A stretch of DNA of 54,894 nucleotides from Achromobacter dolens (GTDB taxonomy: Bacteria; Pseudomonadota; Gammaproteobacteria; Burkholderiales; Burkholderiaceae_B). A model generated the notes under the pieces. It was not told where the DNA came from and did no database searches. It worked only from the letters and a program-made list of their open reading frames with translations. Of the stretch, positions 9,163 through 19,059 are shown piece after piece (the stretch's first letter is position 1; every line of letters starts with the position of its first letter). Location of the stretch: NCBI RefSeq assembly GCF_902859745.1, contig NZ_CADIJW010000038.1, positions 1-54,894 of the forward strand, written 5' to 3'. Made by a program: the position numbers and the translations under genes.

Positions 9163-9166
<4 letters not shown>
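8282..9166 (+). CDS. ABC transporter permease, DppC/OppC type
   Basis: A 294-residue permease partner. It has the family's N-terminal helix, the GTDLMGRDILAGLFHGARVSL motif characteristic of DppC proteins, about six membrane spans and the REFVRAAQALGASHARIIFREILPN coupling loop. The ATG at 8282 overlaps the previous stop by four bases, and its own stop overlaps the start of the ATPase gene in the same way, so permeases and ATPase are translationally coupled. Confidence 0.92.
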
Positions 9167-10873
<1,707 letters not shown>

Positions 10874-10982
10874 CGGGGCGGCGCGCCGCGCTCATCCGAA
10901 TGCGGTACTGGATTGCGGGCAGGGGCGGGCCTATACTGGATTCGCCCTTGCTGGACGTTCCTTTTCTCAAAGGAGACGCAAC

Positions 10983-11420
10983 ATGTACAGGCATCTGCTC
11001 ATCGCCGTGGACGGCTCCCTGCTGTCCGAGTCGGCCTTCAAGAAGGCGCTCGTTTTCGCCAAGGAAATGAACGCCACCATCACCCTGCTGCGCGCCATCC
11101 CGGAGGATCACCTGACCGTCTACCAGGCGGAAATGCTGGGCGCCCACCAGCCGCAGCATACCGACCAGGCACGCAAGAACGCCACCGGCTACCTGGAAGG
11201 CCTGGAGGCCGAGGCGCGCCACGCCCTGGTGCCTTGCGAGACCGCCGTGGTGGTCAACGACCATCCGCACGAAGCCATCGTCGACACGGCGCAGCAACGG
11301 GGCTGCGACCTGATCGTGATGGGGTCGCACGGCCGCCACGGCATGACCGGCTTCCTGCTCGGCAGCGAGACCCAGCGTGTGCTGGCGCGCACCAAGCTGC
11401 CGGTGCTGGTGTTCCGCTAG
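10983..11420 (+). CDS. Universal stress protein, UspA family
   Basis: A 145-residue single-domain universal stress protein. The ATP-binding signature G-x2-G-x9-G-S is intact (G114, G117, G127, S128 in GSHGRHGMTGFLLGSET), so it belongs to the nucleotide-binding subgroup. The N-terminal YRHLLIAVDGS strand carries the usual Asp10. A strong Shine-Dalgarno sequence (AAGGAGA) precedes the ATG. It stands alone, 110 bases after the transporter operon and convergent with the next gene, with a TATACT candidate -10 box at 10932-10937. Confidence 0.9.
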   Translation: MYRHLLIAVDGSLLSESAFKKALVFAKEMNATITLLRAIPEDHLTVYQAEMLGAHQPQHTDQARKNATGYLEGLEAEARHALVPCETAVVVNDHPHEAIVDTAQQRGCDLIVMGSHGRHGMTGFLLGSETQRVLARTKLPVLVFR

Positions 11421-11441
11421 GGATCGCCGCGCGAGCCCGCC

Positions 11442-12458
11442 CTACGGCATCGCCGCCGTGGCCGGCGCATGCTGGAAGGTGAAGCTGTCGGCGTACACGT
11501 GGTCGAGGCTGGCGCCGCGCCCCGCCAGCAGCGTGGTCGCCTCGCTGATCATCGCCGGCGCGCCGCACAGGTAGAAGGCGTGTTCGGACAGGTCGCCGTG
11601 GTCCGCCAGCACCGCCTGCTGCACGTGGCCGCGCCGGCCCTGCCAATCGGCGCCCGCGCGCGACAGCACCGGCACGAAATTGAACTCGTACAGGCGCCCG
11701 GCCCAGCCCGCGATCTGGTCGCGCAGATACAGGTCGGCCTCGGTCCGCATGCCCCAGTAGAGCGTCACCGGCGGGCAGTCGTCGTTGTCCAGCAACGATT
11801 CCAGGATCGCCTTGATCGGCGCGATGCCGGTGCCGGTGGCCATCATGATCATCGGCCGCCAATCTTCCTCGTGATAGCTGAACACGCCCAGCGGCGCCTC
11901 GATCTCGAGCGCCGCGCCCGGCCGCGCCTGCCCCAGCCACTGGTCGGTGTAGCGGCCGCCCGGAATGCGGCGCACGTGGAAATCCACCAGGTTGCCGGCG
12001 GGCGCCGAGGCCATCGAGAAGCTGCGGGTGGCGCCGTCGGGCAACACCACGTTCATGTACTGGCCCGGCGCGTAATCGAGCGGCGTGTCCGGCGGCAGCG
12101 CCAGCGTCAGGTGGATGACGTCGTCGCACAGCGCGGCGATGCGGTGCACGGTGGCGTCCAGGCGCCGCGGCTCGGCGAATTGGCGCGGGTTGGCGACGCT
12201 GATGCACAGATCGCTGCGCGGCCGCGCCTGGCAGGCCAGCGCATAGCCCTGGGCCGCCTCTTCCGGCGTCAGCGCCATCGGGAATTCTTCGTAGTCGACC
12301 GACCCTTCGGCCAGCTTGATGCGGCAGGTGCCGCAGCCTCCGAAGGTGCATTCGTGCGGCAGCCGCACCGAGGCGCGCTCGGCCGCCTGCAACACGGATT
12401 CATCCGGCGCGACCATGAAGGCCTGCCCGGTCTCGAGGATCTGGACACGGTATGCCAT
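11442..12458 (-). CDS. Ferredoxin-flavin-NAD(P)H reductase (oxygenase electron-transfer component)
   Basis: A 338-residue fusion of an N-terminal plant-type [2Fe-2S] domain (C37, C42, C45 and C76) with a ferredoxin-NADP reductase module: flavin motif R145-S-F-S148 and nicotinamide motif GTGIAP near residue 209, ending with the YLCGAPAMI stretch. This architecture is that of phenol hydroxylase and methane monooxygenase reductases and of CDP-6-deoxyglucoseen reductase. It would pass electrons from NAD(P)H to an oxygenase or to free ferredoxins. It is the last gene of the aldehyde dehydrogenase-GlcG-reductase unit, 11 bases after the GlcG-like gene. Within the same regulated cluster, its likely acceptors are the ferredoxins at 17909-18997. 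Confidence 0.9.
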   Translation of the reverse strand: MAYRVQILETGQAFMVAPDESVLQAAERASVRLPHECTFGGCGTCRIKLAEGSVDYEEFPMALTPEEAAQGYALACQARPRSDLCISVANPRQFAEPRRLDATVHRIAALCDDVIHLTLALPPDTPLDYAPGQYMNVVLPDGATRSFSMASAPAGNLVDFHVRRIPGGRYTDQWLGQARPGAALEIEAPLGVFSYHEEDWRPMIMMATGTGIAPIKAILESLLDNDDCPPVTLYWGMRTEADLYLRDQIAGWAGRLYEFNFVPVLSRAGADWQGRRGHVQQAVLADHGDLSEHAFYLCGAPAMISEATTLLAGRGASLDHVYADSFTFQHAPATAAMP

Positions 12459-12469
12459 GACGACAGCGC

Positions 12470-12949
12470 CTATTTCTTGATGTCCGCCTGCACCAGCACC
12501 TTCAGGCCGCGCGGCTCCAGCATTTCGGCCAACGCCCCCAGCGCGGCCAGGCCGGCCTGGGTGTCCTGCTCGCCGTTGCCGCCGCTCAGGCCCACGCCGC
12601 CGATGACCTCATCGTTGACCACGATGGGAAAGCCGCCCACGAACGCGGCGAACCTGCCTTCGAAGCTCCATTGGATGCCGAAGGCTTCGTTGCCGGGCAG
12701 CGCCGGCCCGTTGGGGGGGGTGGTGAACAGGTGCGTCGAGCGCTTGTGGCCGGCGGCGGTGAAGGCCTTGTTCCAGGCGATCTGCGGGCCGGTGATGCGG
12801 GCGCCGTCCATGCGCTCCAGCGCGATCGGATAGCCGCCGTCATCAACGATGCACACCGATTCCAGCACGCCGATCTGTTCCGAGCGAGCGATGGCGGCGC
12901 GCACCATGAGGCGCGCTTCTTCGAGTTCCAGCCGATAGATCTGCTTCAT
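12470..12949 (-). CDS. GlcG/HbpS family protein
   Basis: A 159-residue protein of the GlcG/HbpS (haem-degrading/haem-binding-like) family, recognised by LTLEEA-like RLELEEARLMVRAAI, VCIVDDGGYPIALERMDGA, AWNKAFTAAG and the glycine-rich VGGFPIVVNDEVIGGVGLSGG block. Members often sit in glycolate, propanediol and aromatic or alcohol oxidation operons with an uncertain accessory role; haem binding is shown for HbpS only. It lies 24 bases downstream of the aldehyde dehydrogenase and is probably co-transcribed. The coding strand contains a run of eight C (12713-12720), but the frame is intact. Confidence 0.85.
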   Translation of the reverse strand: MKQIYRLELEEARLMVRAAIARSEQIGVLESVCIVDDGGYPIALERMDGARITGPQIAWNKAFTAAGHKRSTHLFTTPPNGPALPGNEAFGIQWSFEGRFAAFVGGFPIVVNDEVIGGVGLSGGNGEQDTQAGLAALGALAEMLEPRGLKVLVQADIKK

Positions 12950-12973
12950 GTTGCTTGACTCCAGGTAGGGCCG

Positions 12974-14434
12974 TCAGCCTGCGCGGTAGACGGTCTTGAT
13001 CTGCGTGTAGAACTCCAGCCCGACCCGGCCCGATTCACGGAAGGTCGAGGTGCTGGAACTTTTCAGGCCGCCGAACGGCGCGTTGATGAGATTGCCGGTG
13101 GTGGTGCGGTTGATCTTGACGGTGCCGGCCTGGATGTCGCGCGCGAAGCGATGGGCGTAGCGCGCGTCGCTGGTGGCGATGGCGGCGGACAGGCCGTATT
13201 CGGTGTCGTTGGCGCAGGCGATGGCCTCGTCGTAGCCGTCCACCGCGATCAGCGCCAGCACCGGTCCGAAAATCTCCTCGCGCGCGATCCGCATCTGCTG
13301 CGTCACGTCGGTGAACAGGGCCGGCGTCACGTAATAGCCGCGCTCGAAGCCGGGACCGTCCAGGCGCTCGCCGCCGATCAGATGGGTGGCTTCCTGCTTG
13401 CCCAGCACGATGTAGCTCAGCACCGTGTCGAGTTGTTTACGGGTGGCCAGCGGACCCAGGTCGAAATTGCCCTCCAGGCCATTGCCGATGGTCAGCTTGG
13501 CCATGCGCGCCAGCAGCTTCTCGGTGAACGCCGCCAGCACCTTGCGGTCGACCAGCAGCCGGCTGGTGCCGGTGCAGGCCTGGCCGCTGAGCGAGAACCC
13601 GCCCTTGACCGCCAGGTCCACCGCGCGATCCAGGTCGGCGTCGGCCAGCACGATCAGCGGGTTCTTGCCGCCCAGCTCCATCTGCGTGCGCGTGGTCAGG
13701 CCGGCGCCGCGGTGGATCTGCTCGCCAGCGGCGGTCGAGCCGGTGAAGGAAATGGCGCGCACCGCCGGCGCCGTGGTGATGGCCTGGCCCACCTTCGAGG
13801 CCGGTCCCGTCACGAAATTCAGCACGCCCGGCGGCAGGCCCGCCTCGACCAGCGCCTGCGCCAGCCGGTAGCCGGACAGCGGCGCGTCCGACGACGGCTT
13901 GAACACCACGGTGTTGCCGGTGATCAGCGCGGGCGCGATCTTGCGCGCCGGAATCGAGATTGGGAAGTTCCACGGCGAGATCACCGTCACCACCCCCAGC
14001 GGCTCGCGCTGGCTGTAGACCACCATGTCCGGATCGTCGTTGACGAAGGTCTCGCCGGTGAACGACTGCCCTTCCACCGCGTAGAAACGCAGGGTCTGGG
14101 CCGAGCGCAGCACTTCGTCGCGCGCCAGCGCCAGCCCCTTGCCTTCCTCGCGGGTCAGTTCGCGCGCCACGCTGTCGGCGCGGTCCTCCAGCAGTTGCGC
14201 GGCGCGGAACAGGATGGCGGCGCGCTTGGAGATCGGCGTGTCGCGCCAGGCGGGAAAGGCGGTGGCGGCCGCCGCCACGGCGCGGGCGCCATCGGTGGCG
14301 TCCGATTGCTGGAACCGTCCCACCACGTCGGCGCTGTCGGCCGGGTTCAGGTTCGGCACTGTCGCGCCCGAGGCGCAGGCGACCCATTCGCCCCCGATGT
14401 GATTCAGAAATTCCTGCTGCGAAAGCTCGTCCAC
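12974..14434 (-). CDS. NAD(P)-dependent aldehyde dehydrogenase
   Basis: A 486-residue member of the aldehyde dehydrogenase superfamily. Visible marks: SPWNFPISIPARKIAPAL, the cofactor motif FTGSTAAGEQI, the general-base Glu in MELGGKNPL, the nucleophilic Cys in GQACTGTSRLLV, and the late EEIFGPVLALI segment. The GTG at 14434 is chosen because AAGGAAGGA ends five bases before it; an upstream in-frame start at 14503 would add unrelated residues. It leads the unit with the GlcG-like and reductase genes. About 65 bases upstream is the 14-mer also found before the diiron-enzyme gene (14497-14510). It probably oxidises an aldehyde formed by the cluster's oxygenase. Specificity is not deducible. Confidence 0.93.
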   Translation of the reverse strand: MDELSQQEFLNHIGGEWVACASGATVPNLNPADSADVVGRFQQSDATDGARAVAAAATAFPAWRDTPISKRAAILFRAAQLLEDRADSVARELTREEGKGLALARDEVLRSAQTLRFYAVEGQSFTGETFVNDDPDMVVYSQREPLGVVTVISPWNFPISIPARKIAPALITGNTVVFKPSSDAPLSGYRLAQALVEAGLPPGVLNFVTGPASKVGQAITTAPAVRAISFTGSTAAGEQIHRGAGLTTRTQMELGGKNPLIVLADADLDRAVDLAVKGGFSLSGQACTGTSRLLVDRKVLAAFTEKLLARMAKLTIGNGLEGNFDLGPLATRKQLDTVLSYIVLGKQEATHLIGGERLDGPGFERGYYVTPALFTDVTQQMRIAREEIFGPVLALIAVDGYDEAIACANDTEYGLSAAIATSDARYAHRFARDIQAGTVKINRTTTGNLINAPFGGLKSSSTSTFRESGRVGLEFYTQIKTVYRAG

Positions 14435-14496
14435 GGAAGTCCTTCCTTTGCCGGGCTGGCCGGGATGCCCGGAAATTGGCCGTCTGAGGTAATTTC

Positions 14497-14510
14497 TGAA
14501 CATTGTATAC
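14497..14510. promoter_or_regulatory. Shared operator-like site A (upstream of aldehyde dehydrogenase)
   Basis: The sequence tgaacattgtatac is identical, base for base, to the one at 19844-19857 before the diiron-enzyme operon. Distance to the start codon is similar in both places (63 and 53 bases). Read on the transcribed strand it gives GTATACAAT, which could overlap a -10 box. FadR-type GntR regulators commonly bind palindromes with a GTATAC or similar core, and such a regulator is encoded at 17122. Confidence 0.65.
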
Positions 14511-14551
14511 TTTAATCTAAATGATTCGATCCACGTAAACCCGAACCGGCC

Positions 14552-16084
14552 TCAATGCCAGATCAGCACGGCGCAGATCGTGGACACGAACAGCGCCAGC
14601 AGCACGGGCAGCAGCAGCGCCCGCACCAGCGACAGCACGTGGACCCGCGCGAACCCCGCCACCGCGATCAGCGACGACCAGGCGATCAGGGTGCCGCCCC
14701 CGGTCCACACCGCGCCCATCTGGCCCACCGCCGCCAGCGTCGCCGGATCCACCCCGACCACCGGCCCCAGCGCGCCCGACAGCGTGCCGGTCAACGGCAG
14801 GCCGGCGAAACCCGAACCGTCGATGCCGGTGATCATCCCCACCAGCAGCACGCCGAACGCCACCAGGAAATGGTTCTCCGGGATCAGGTGCTGGCCCGCC
14901 GAGATCACTTCGAACAACAGCCCGGGAGCCTGGGCCTGCGGCATGCCCAGGATCTGCGCGGCCGTCTCGTTGGCGCCGACGAAGAAGAAGCCGGCGATCG
15001 GCAGCACCGAGCCCATCGCCTTGAAGGCGAACACGAAGCCGTCGGTGACGTGCTCGGGGCAGACGTCCAGCATCTTGCGCGGCCCTTCGGCCGCCAGCGT
15101 CACCAGCATCATCACCACGAACGCCACGCCGCCCACCAGCGCCGCCGCGTCGCCGCCGCGCAGCGCAGGCAGCGACGGGAACAGCCGCGGCAGCACCATC
15201 ACCGCGATCACGCCCAGGAAGGCCAGCGGCGTCACCACCGCGAACACGCGCGACCAGCGCACCCGGCGCCGTTCCTCATCGTTCAGCCCCGGGCCGCGCG
15301 GCAGCGCCGGGTTCGCACCCATGGTGCCGCGCGCGAGTTCGGCCTTGTCGAACGATCCTGAGTGCTCGATCTCGGCCAGGCTGCCGTCCTGGGCGCGCGC
15401 CTGCCAGGCCGACAACAGGCCCGGGTCGGCCGGCACGATGTGCTTGCGCACCAGCAGGTACGCGACGGTCAACGCCACCGCGCCGGTGATCAGCGACAGC
15501 ACCAGCGCGCGGTCCGCCACCACCGCGGCGCTGACCGCGGCGCCCGCGGCCTTGGCGCTGATGCCGGGCGCCACGCCAATCACGTAGTCGGACGACAGCG
15601 CCATGCCCTGACCGGCGATGGCGATCGCCATGGCCCCCGCCAGCGGCGGCAGCCCGGCCGCGATGGCCGCCGGCAGCAGGATCGCCGAGACCAGGGGCAC
15701 CGCCGGCGTCGGCCAGAAGAACAGCGAGATCACATAGGTACAGAGGGCGATGATGAGGAACGACGAATGGCCGCCGCGCATCACCCGCCGGAACGGCTGC
15801 ACCATGCGCACGTCCGCCTGCAGCGTCTTGAGCGCATTGAGCAGGGCGGTCATGAAGGTGATGACCAGGAAGATGTTGAAAAGCTCTTTGGCGGCCACGA
15901 AGCTGGCCGAGAAGATGCCGATCAGCGCGCTGATCGGGTTGCCGGTGATGGCCAGCACCACCAGAAAGGTGCCGATGACCGACGGCACCACCACATTGGC
16001 CCGCAGGATCATCGTCAGGATGATGGCGGCGACGCTGACCAGGTACATCCAGTGAGCGGCGTTGAGGACGACGTCCGATTGCAT
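14552..16084 (-). CDS. Multi-spanning inner-membrane permease (ion-transporter-like)
   Basis: A 510-residue protein with roughly 12 hydrophobic segments and a central charged loop (about residues 225-275). The fold style, with two halves each having a small-residue-rich loop (FFWPTPAVPLVSAILLP and GITGIDGSGFAGLPLTGTLSG-like), recalls the ion transporter superfamily of carboxylate carriers. I cannot place it in a named family. It is transcribed alone, downstream of a GTATAC site at 16125-16133, between the aldehyde dehydrogenase unit and the TauE-like gene. It probably imports the substrate or an intermediate of the cluster. Confidence 0.75.
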   Translation of the reverse strand: MQSDVVLNAAHWMYLVSVAAIILTMILRANVVVPSVIGTFLVVLAITGNPISALIGIFSASFVAAKELFNIFLVITFMTALLNALKTLQADVRMVQPFRRVMRGGHSSFLIIALCTYVISLFFWPTPAVPLVSAILLPAAIAAGLPPLAGAMAIAIAGQGMALSSDYVIGVAPGISAKAAGAAVSAAVVADRALVLSLITGAVALTVAYLLVRKHIVPADPGLLSAWQARAQDGSLAEIEHSGSFDKAELARGTMGANPALPRGPGLNDEERRRVRWSRVFAVVTPLAFLGVIAVMVLPRLFPSLPALRGGDAAALVGGVAFVVMMLVTLAAEGPRKMLDVCPEHVTDGFVFAFKAMGSVLPIAGFFFVGANETAAQILGMPQAQAPGLLFEVISAGQHLIPENHFLVAFGVLLVGMITGIDGSGFAGLPLTGTLSGALGPVVGVDPATLAAVGQMGAVWTGGGTLIAWSSLIAVAGFARVHVLSLVRALLLPVLLALFVSTICAVLIWH

Positions 16085-16124
16085 GCGCTATTCCCCTTGT
16101 GACGTGGCTGTTGAATCGCCACTT

Positions 16125-16133
16125 CGGTATACT
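16125..16133. promoter_or_regulatory. Operator-like site C (upstream of permease)
   Basis: The sequence cggtatact lies 41 bases upstream of the permease ATG at 16084. On the transcribed strand it reads AGTATACCG, sharing the GTATACCG core with the sites at 16282 and 19844. It is one of a family of related motifs in front of each unit of the cluster. Confidence 0.5.
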
Positions 16134-16281
16134 ATATTTCGTCATGCGTCATACCAACCGAAATATGCATCGCCTAGGGAAACCGATAATTCTGAAATTT
16201 CGATGAATATTCGAGGAAAATCAGTGCATTAAGTTGGCGCATAAGCCCAATCTTGGTGCATGGGCGGTTTTTATTCAGACT

Positions 16282-16292
16282 ACGGTATACAA
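16282..16292. promoter_or_regulatory. Operator-like site D (upstream of TauE-like gene)
   Basis: Its reverse complement, ttgtataccgt, is an exact 11-base match to part of the site before the diiron-enzyme operon (19850-19860). It ends 14 bases before the ATG of the TauE-like gene, a position suited to repression, and it could control both that gene and the GntR gene downstream. Confidence 0.55.
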
Positions 16293-16306
16293 AAAGAGAC
16301 TGCTAC

Positions 16307-17044
16307 ATGCCCATCGCCGTTCCCGATCTCTGGCATTTCGCCGCCATGGCCGCGGTCGTCTTCGGCGCCGCGCTGGCGCAGGGCGTGGGCGGCATCGGCT
16401 TTGCCATGTTCGCCGCGCCGGTGGCGGCGCTGTGCTTTCCGCAGTTGGCGCCCGGCCCGCTGCTGACGCTGGGCGGCTTCATCTCGCTGCTGACCGCGCT
16501 GCGCGAACGCGGCGCGATCGACTGGCCGGCGGTCGGCTATGCCCTGACCGGGCGCGCCGCCGGCACCCTGATCGCCATCTACGCCATGGCGCGCTTCGCG
16601 CCGCAGGCGCTGGGCCTGCTGTTCGCCGCCATGATCCTGGCCGCCGTCGGACTCAGCGCCGCCGGCCTGCGCTTTGCCGCCACCCCCGGCCGGGTCTCGG
16701 GCGCCGGCGTGGCCTCGGGCATCATGGGCACCATGACCTCGGTGGGCGCCCCGCCGATTGCCCTGGTGTTGCAGCACGCCGAGCCGCCGCGGCTGCGCGC
16801 CACGCTGGGCATGGTGCTGTTCCTGGGGTCAATCTTCTCGCTGGCGATGCTGGCGCTGGCCGACCGCTACACCGGTTACCACGCCGCGCTGGCGCTCAGC
16901 CTGGCGCCGTTCCTGCTGGCCGGCTTCGCGGTTTCCGGCCGGCTGCGCTCGCGGCTGCCGCCGCGCGCGGTGCGCGCCGTGCTGCTGGCCGCCTGCGCCA
17001 TCGGCGCGCTCGGGGTGATCGCCAAGGCCCTGTGGCTCGGCTGA
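16307..17044 (+). CDS. TauE/SafE-family membrane transporter
   Basis: A 245-residue protein with about eight hydrophobic segments. The TauE/SafE repeats are visible in the N-terminal ALAQGVGGIGFAMFAAPVAAL and central GIMGTMTSVGAPPIALVLQ motifs. Family members export sulfite or sulfoacetate or carry small organic anions; most have no known substrate. The ATG at 16307 is preferred over an upstream start because the first membrane helix then begins normally and a purine-rich AAAAAGAGA stretch precedes it. It is followed by the GntR gene on the same strand. Its promoter holds one of the cluster's shared motifs. Confidence 0.82.
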   Translation: MPIAVPDLWHFAAMAAVVFGAALAQGVGGIGFAMFAAPVAALCFPQLAPGPLLTLGGFISLLTALRERGAIDWPAVGYALTGRAAGTLIAIYAMARFAPQALGLLFAAMILAAVGLSAAGLRFAATPGRVSGAGVASGIMGTMTSVGAPPIALVLQHAEPPRLRATLGMVLFLGSIFSLAMLALADRYTGYHAALALSLAPFLLAGFAVSGRLRSRLPPRAVRAVLLAACAIGALGVIAKALWLG

Positions 17045-17076
17045 CGCCACTCGCCAACACCGTCGACGCGCCGCCC

Positions 17077-17090
17077 GGTAATACAATGAA
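17077..17090. promoter_or_regulatory. Operator-like site F (upstream of gntR)
   Basis: The sequence ggtaatacaatgaa has the reverse complement TTCATTGTATTACC, a one-base-expanded form of the ATTGTATAC motif found before the other units. The flanks also give ATACA-N8-TGTAT as an inverted repeat (17081-17098). Its place just upstream of the regulator's probable start suggests autoregulation. Confidence 0.45.
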
Positions 17091-17121
17091 GACTGTATCC
17101 ATTCCGCCAGACCCGCTCGCC

Positions 17122-17838
17122 ATGACCACTTCGCCCGTCAGCTCGCAAGCCGTAGACATGCAGCAATCTGCTCCGCTGAAGATCGGCGAGCAGCACCCGC
17201 AGTTGTTCGCGGTCATCCGCGACAAGCTGCGCGAGCGCATCCTCAGCGGCGAATTCACGCCGGGCGACCGCCTGGTCGAAGGACGCCTGTCGGAGGAAAT
17301 GGGCGTGTCGCGCATCCCGGTGCGCGAAGCGCTGCGGGCGCTGGCCGCCGAAGGGCTGGTCACCATCGAGCCGCGCCGCGGCGCGTCGGTGTCGGTGCTG
17401 TCGGACGCGGTGGCCTACGACATGGTGGAAGTGCGCGCCACGCTGGAAGGCCTGAACGCCAAGCTGGCCGCGCAACGCCGCGACGACAAGACCGTCGAAC
17501 GCCTGCAGGCGTTCCTGCGCGAAGGCACCGAGGCCGCGCGCAGCGAGCAGTTGGACAAGTTCCTGGCGCTGAATTCGCAGTTCCACGAAATGCTGGCCAC
17601 CATCGGCGGCAACGTGGTGCTGACCGACCTGATGCGTTCGCTGCGCGACCGCACCGCGCTCTTGTTCGCCCCCAGCAACATGCACCGCGCCAAGCAGAAC
17701 TGGGACGAGCACTCGCAGATCCTGAACGCCGTCATCGCCGGCAACGGCGACCTGGCAGCGCTGCTGGCCAGCCAGCACGTGCACAACGCCGCCAAGGCCT
17801 ACACCGAGACGCGCCAGGCGCACTCGTCGGCCGCCTGA
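17122..17838 (+). CDS. GntR-family transcriptional regulator, FadR (FCD) subfamily
   Basis: A 238-residue regulator. The N-terminal winged helix-turn-helix is clear (LRERILSGEFTPGDRLVEGRLSEEMGVSRIPVREALRALAAEGLV), and the C-terminal all-helical FCD domain has metal- or ligand-site residues typical of the family (NSQFHEMLATIGGN, DEHSQILNAVIAGNGDLA, HVHNA). It probably senses the cluster's substrate or product and controls the five surrounding promoters, which share an ATTGTATAC-like motif. The start is uncertain: ATGs at 17086, 17122 and 17158 are all in frame and none has a good Shine-Dalgarno sequence. I chose 17122 because site F overlaps the first. It is convergent with the ferredoxin operon. 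Confidence 0.9.
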   Translation: MTTSPVSSQAVDMQQSAPLKIGEQHPQLFAVIRDKLRERILSGEFTPGDRLVEGRLSEEMGVSRIPVREALRALAAEGLVTIEPRRGASVSVLSDAVAYDMVEVRATLEGLNAKLAAQRRDDKTVERLQAFLREGTEAARSEQLDKFLALNSQFHEMLATIGGNVVLTDLMRSLRDRTALLFAPSNMHRAKQNWDEHSQILNAVIAGNGDLAALLASQHVHNAAKAYTETRQAHSSAA

Positions 17839-17908
17839 GCGCGGGCGCGGCACCCCGGCGCGTTCGCCGCCGCCCGACCGTTGCGATGTGGCGGCCAGCG
17901 CGCGACCG

Positions 17909-18259
17909 TCATGGCGCGGCGGGCGCCGCTTGCGCCGCCGCGTCCGTCACCACGCCCTTGCCGTCGCGCACCACCCACGACACGGCCACATCGCCCAGCA
18001 CAAAGGTCTGGCAAGCCATGCGATAGCCGGCCTCGAAGTCCTCGGGCCGCAGGTGCTTGCGTTCCTTGGGCTTGATGGCGTCGGTGTTCTCGATCCCCTG
18101 CTCGATGCGGCACTTGCAGGTGCCGCACAGGCCGCCGCCGCACTTGAAAGGAATGCCACCTTTTTCCTTCAGCGACACGCGCAGCAGATTGCTGTTCTCC
18201 GGGGCCTCGGCCACCTTGCCGCCATTCGATATAAACGTGATCTTGACCATGCTGCTCAT
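17909..18259 (-). CDS. [2Fe-2S] ferredoxin (plant type), Fd1
   Basis: A 116-residue ferredoxin with cluster cysteines C40, C45, C48 (CGGGLCGTC) and C83 (MACQ). The alanine-rich C-terminal tail beyond residue 100 is probably disordered. It is the last gene of the unit started by the diiron enzyme, and its ATG overlaps the stop of the small unknown gene by four bases, so the two are translationally coupled. It should carry electrons between the reductase at 11442 and the oxygenase. A second start three codons in (MVKITF) is possible. Confidence 0.9.
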   Translation of the reverse strand: MSSMVKITFISNGGKVAEAPENSNLLRVSLKEKGGIPFKCGGGLCGTCKCRIEQGIENTDAIKPKERKHLRPEDFEAGYRMACQTFVLGDVAVSWVVRDGKGVVTDAAAQAAPAAP

Positions 18260-18597
18260 TGCTCCGCGGCGACGCGGTCGGGATGCCGCGTCAGGGTGGT
18301 ATCGATGCTGCCGAAGCGGGTCAGGTGGATAAGCTCCTGGCGCGCGGCGTCCAGCGACGCGAAGGCCTCCAGGAACTTGGACGGCACCCGGTTCACCACA
18401 TAGGGCGGCGTTTCCTCGGTGACCACCAGCCGGCTCGGTCCGCGCAGCCGCGCGATGCTGAAGACGGCGCGCAGGCGGCCATCGCAGGCGTAGTCGTAGG
18501 TCTCGACGATCTCGGCCAGCGCGTCCGCCTCGGTGCGGTACACGCCCGGCTTGGACGTCAGAATCACGAACACGGCGTCATTCGCGTCGCGGGTCAT
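18256..18597 (-). CDS. Small conserved-looking protein of unknown function between two ferredoxins
   Basis: I do not recognise this 113-residue soluble protein. It begins MTRDANDAVFVILTSKPG, has mixed alpha/beta character (VFVILTS and RLRAVFSIARL strands, then a helix with FLEAFASLDAARQELIHL) and has no cysteine set for a cofactor. The only Cys is in YDYACDG. A good Shine-Dalgarno sequence (AAAGGAA, six bases) supports the ATG at 18597. It is wedged between two ferredoxin genes and overlaps one of them by four bases, so it is likely an oxygenase accessory, coupling or regulatory subunit. That role is inferred from context only. Confidence 0.8.
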   Translation of the reverse strand: MTRDANDAVFVILTSKPGVYRTEADALAEIVETYDYACDGRLRAVFSIARLRGPSRLVVTEETPPYVVNRVPSKFLEAFASLDAARQELIHLTRFGSIDTTLTRHPDRVAAEQ

Positions 18598-18658
18598 GCG
18601 GGGTTCCTTTGCGGATTGTGTTCGGGGAGGGCCTGGCGGCTGCCGCCGTGGACGACGG

Positions 18659-18997
18659 CTAGCGCTGCTCGGCGGCGGCAACGACCTCGCGCGGCGGCGC
18701 CGTCTCGACGTCCTGCCCCAGTTCGATATCGTGGTCGAGCCATAGCTGGCAGGCCAGCCGGTAACCCGCGTCGATGCGCTCGCCCAACTGCTTCTTTTCC
18801 TTCCAGTTCACCGGCGGCAGGTGTTCCCCCCCCGACAGCACGCGGCAGGCGCATTTGGCGCATTTGCCCATGCCGCATTCGTAACGCAGGTGCGGAAAGG
18901 GAAACTGCCGGATGCCGGCGCGCACCACCAGGTTGGCGTTGTCCGGCACCACCCCGGTATGGGTCTGGCCGTCTTTGTGGAATACGACGGTAGGCAT
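18659..18997 (-). CDS. [2Fe-2S] ferredoxin (plant type), Fd2
   Basis: A 112-residue ferredoxin with cysteines C41, C46, C49 (CGMGKCAKC) and C83 (LACQ), the same spacing as Fd1 but with otherwise low identity. Family members of this type often serve oxygenases and amine or thioether-oxidising systems. It lies 62 bases after the diiron-enzyme gene and 61 bases before the small unknown gene. Having two ferredoxins in one operon suggests either two successive electron transfers or one ferredoxin per partner. Confidence 0.9.
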   Translation of the reverse strand: MPTVVFHKDGQTHTGVVPDNANLVVRAGIRQFPFPHLRYECGMGKCAKCACRVLSGGEHLPPVNWKEKKQLGERIDAGYRLACQLWLDHDIELGQDVETAPPREVVAAAEQR

Positions 18998-19059
18998 GGA
19001 TCAGGTATCCGGTAGCGCCCGCCGCCGCCCGCGCGGGCGGACGGCGGCGGGCTGGGGAC

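Noticed and set aside
12713-12720. Run of eight G/C in the GlcG-like gene as a phase-variation site
   Set aside because: The reading frame is intact and the translated region fits the family, and no repeat-linked start or promoter is present. Possible in principle but without support here.
13151-14515. 454-codon plus-strand frame
   Set aside because: It is antisense to the aldehyde dehydrogenase, whose catalytic residues are intact.
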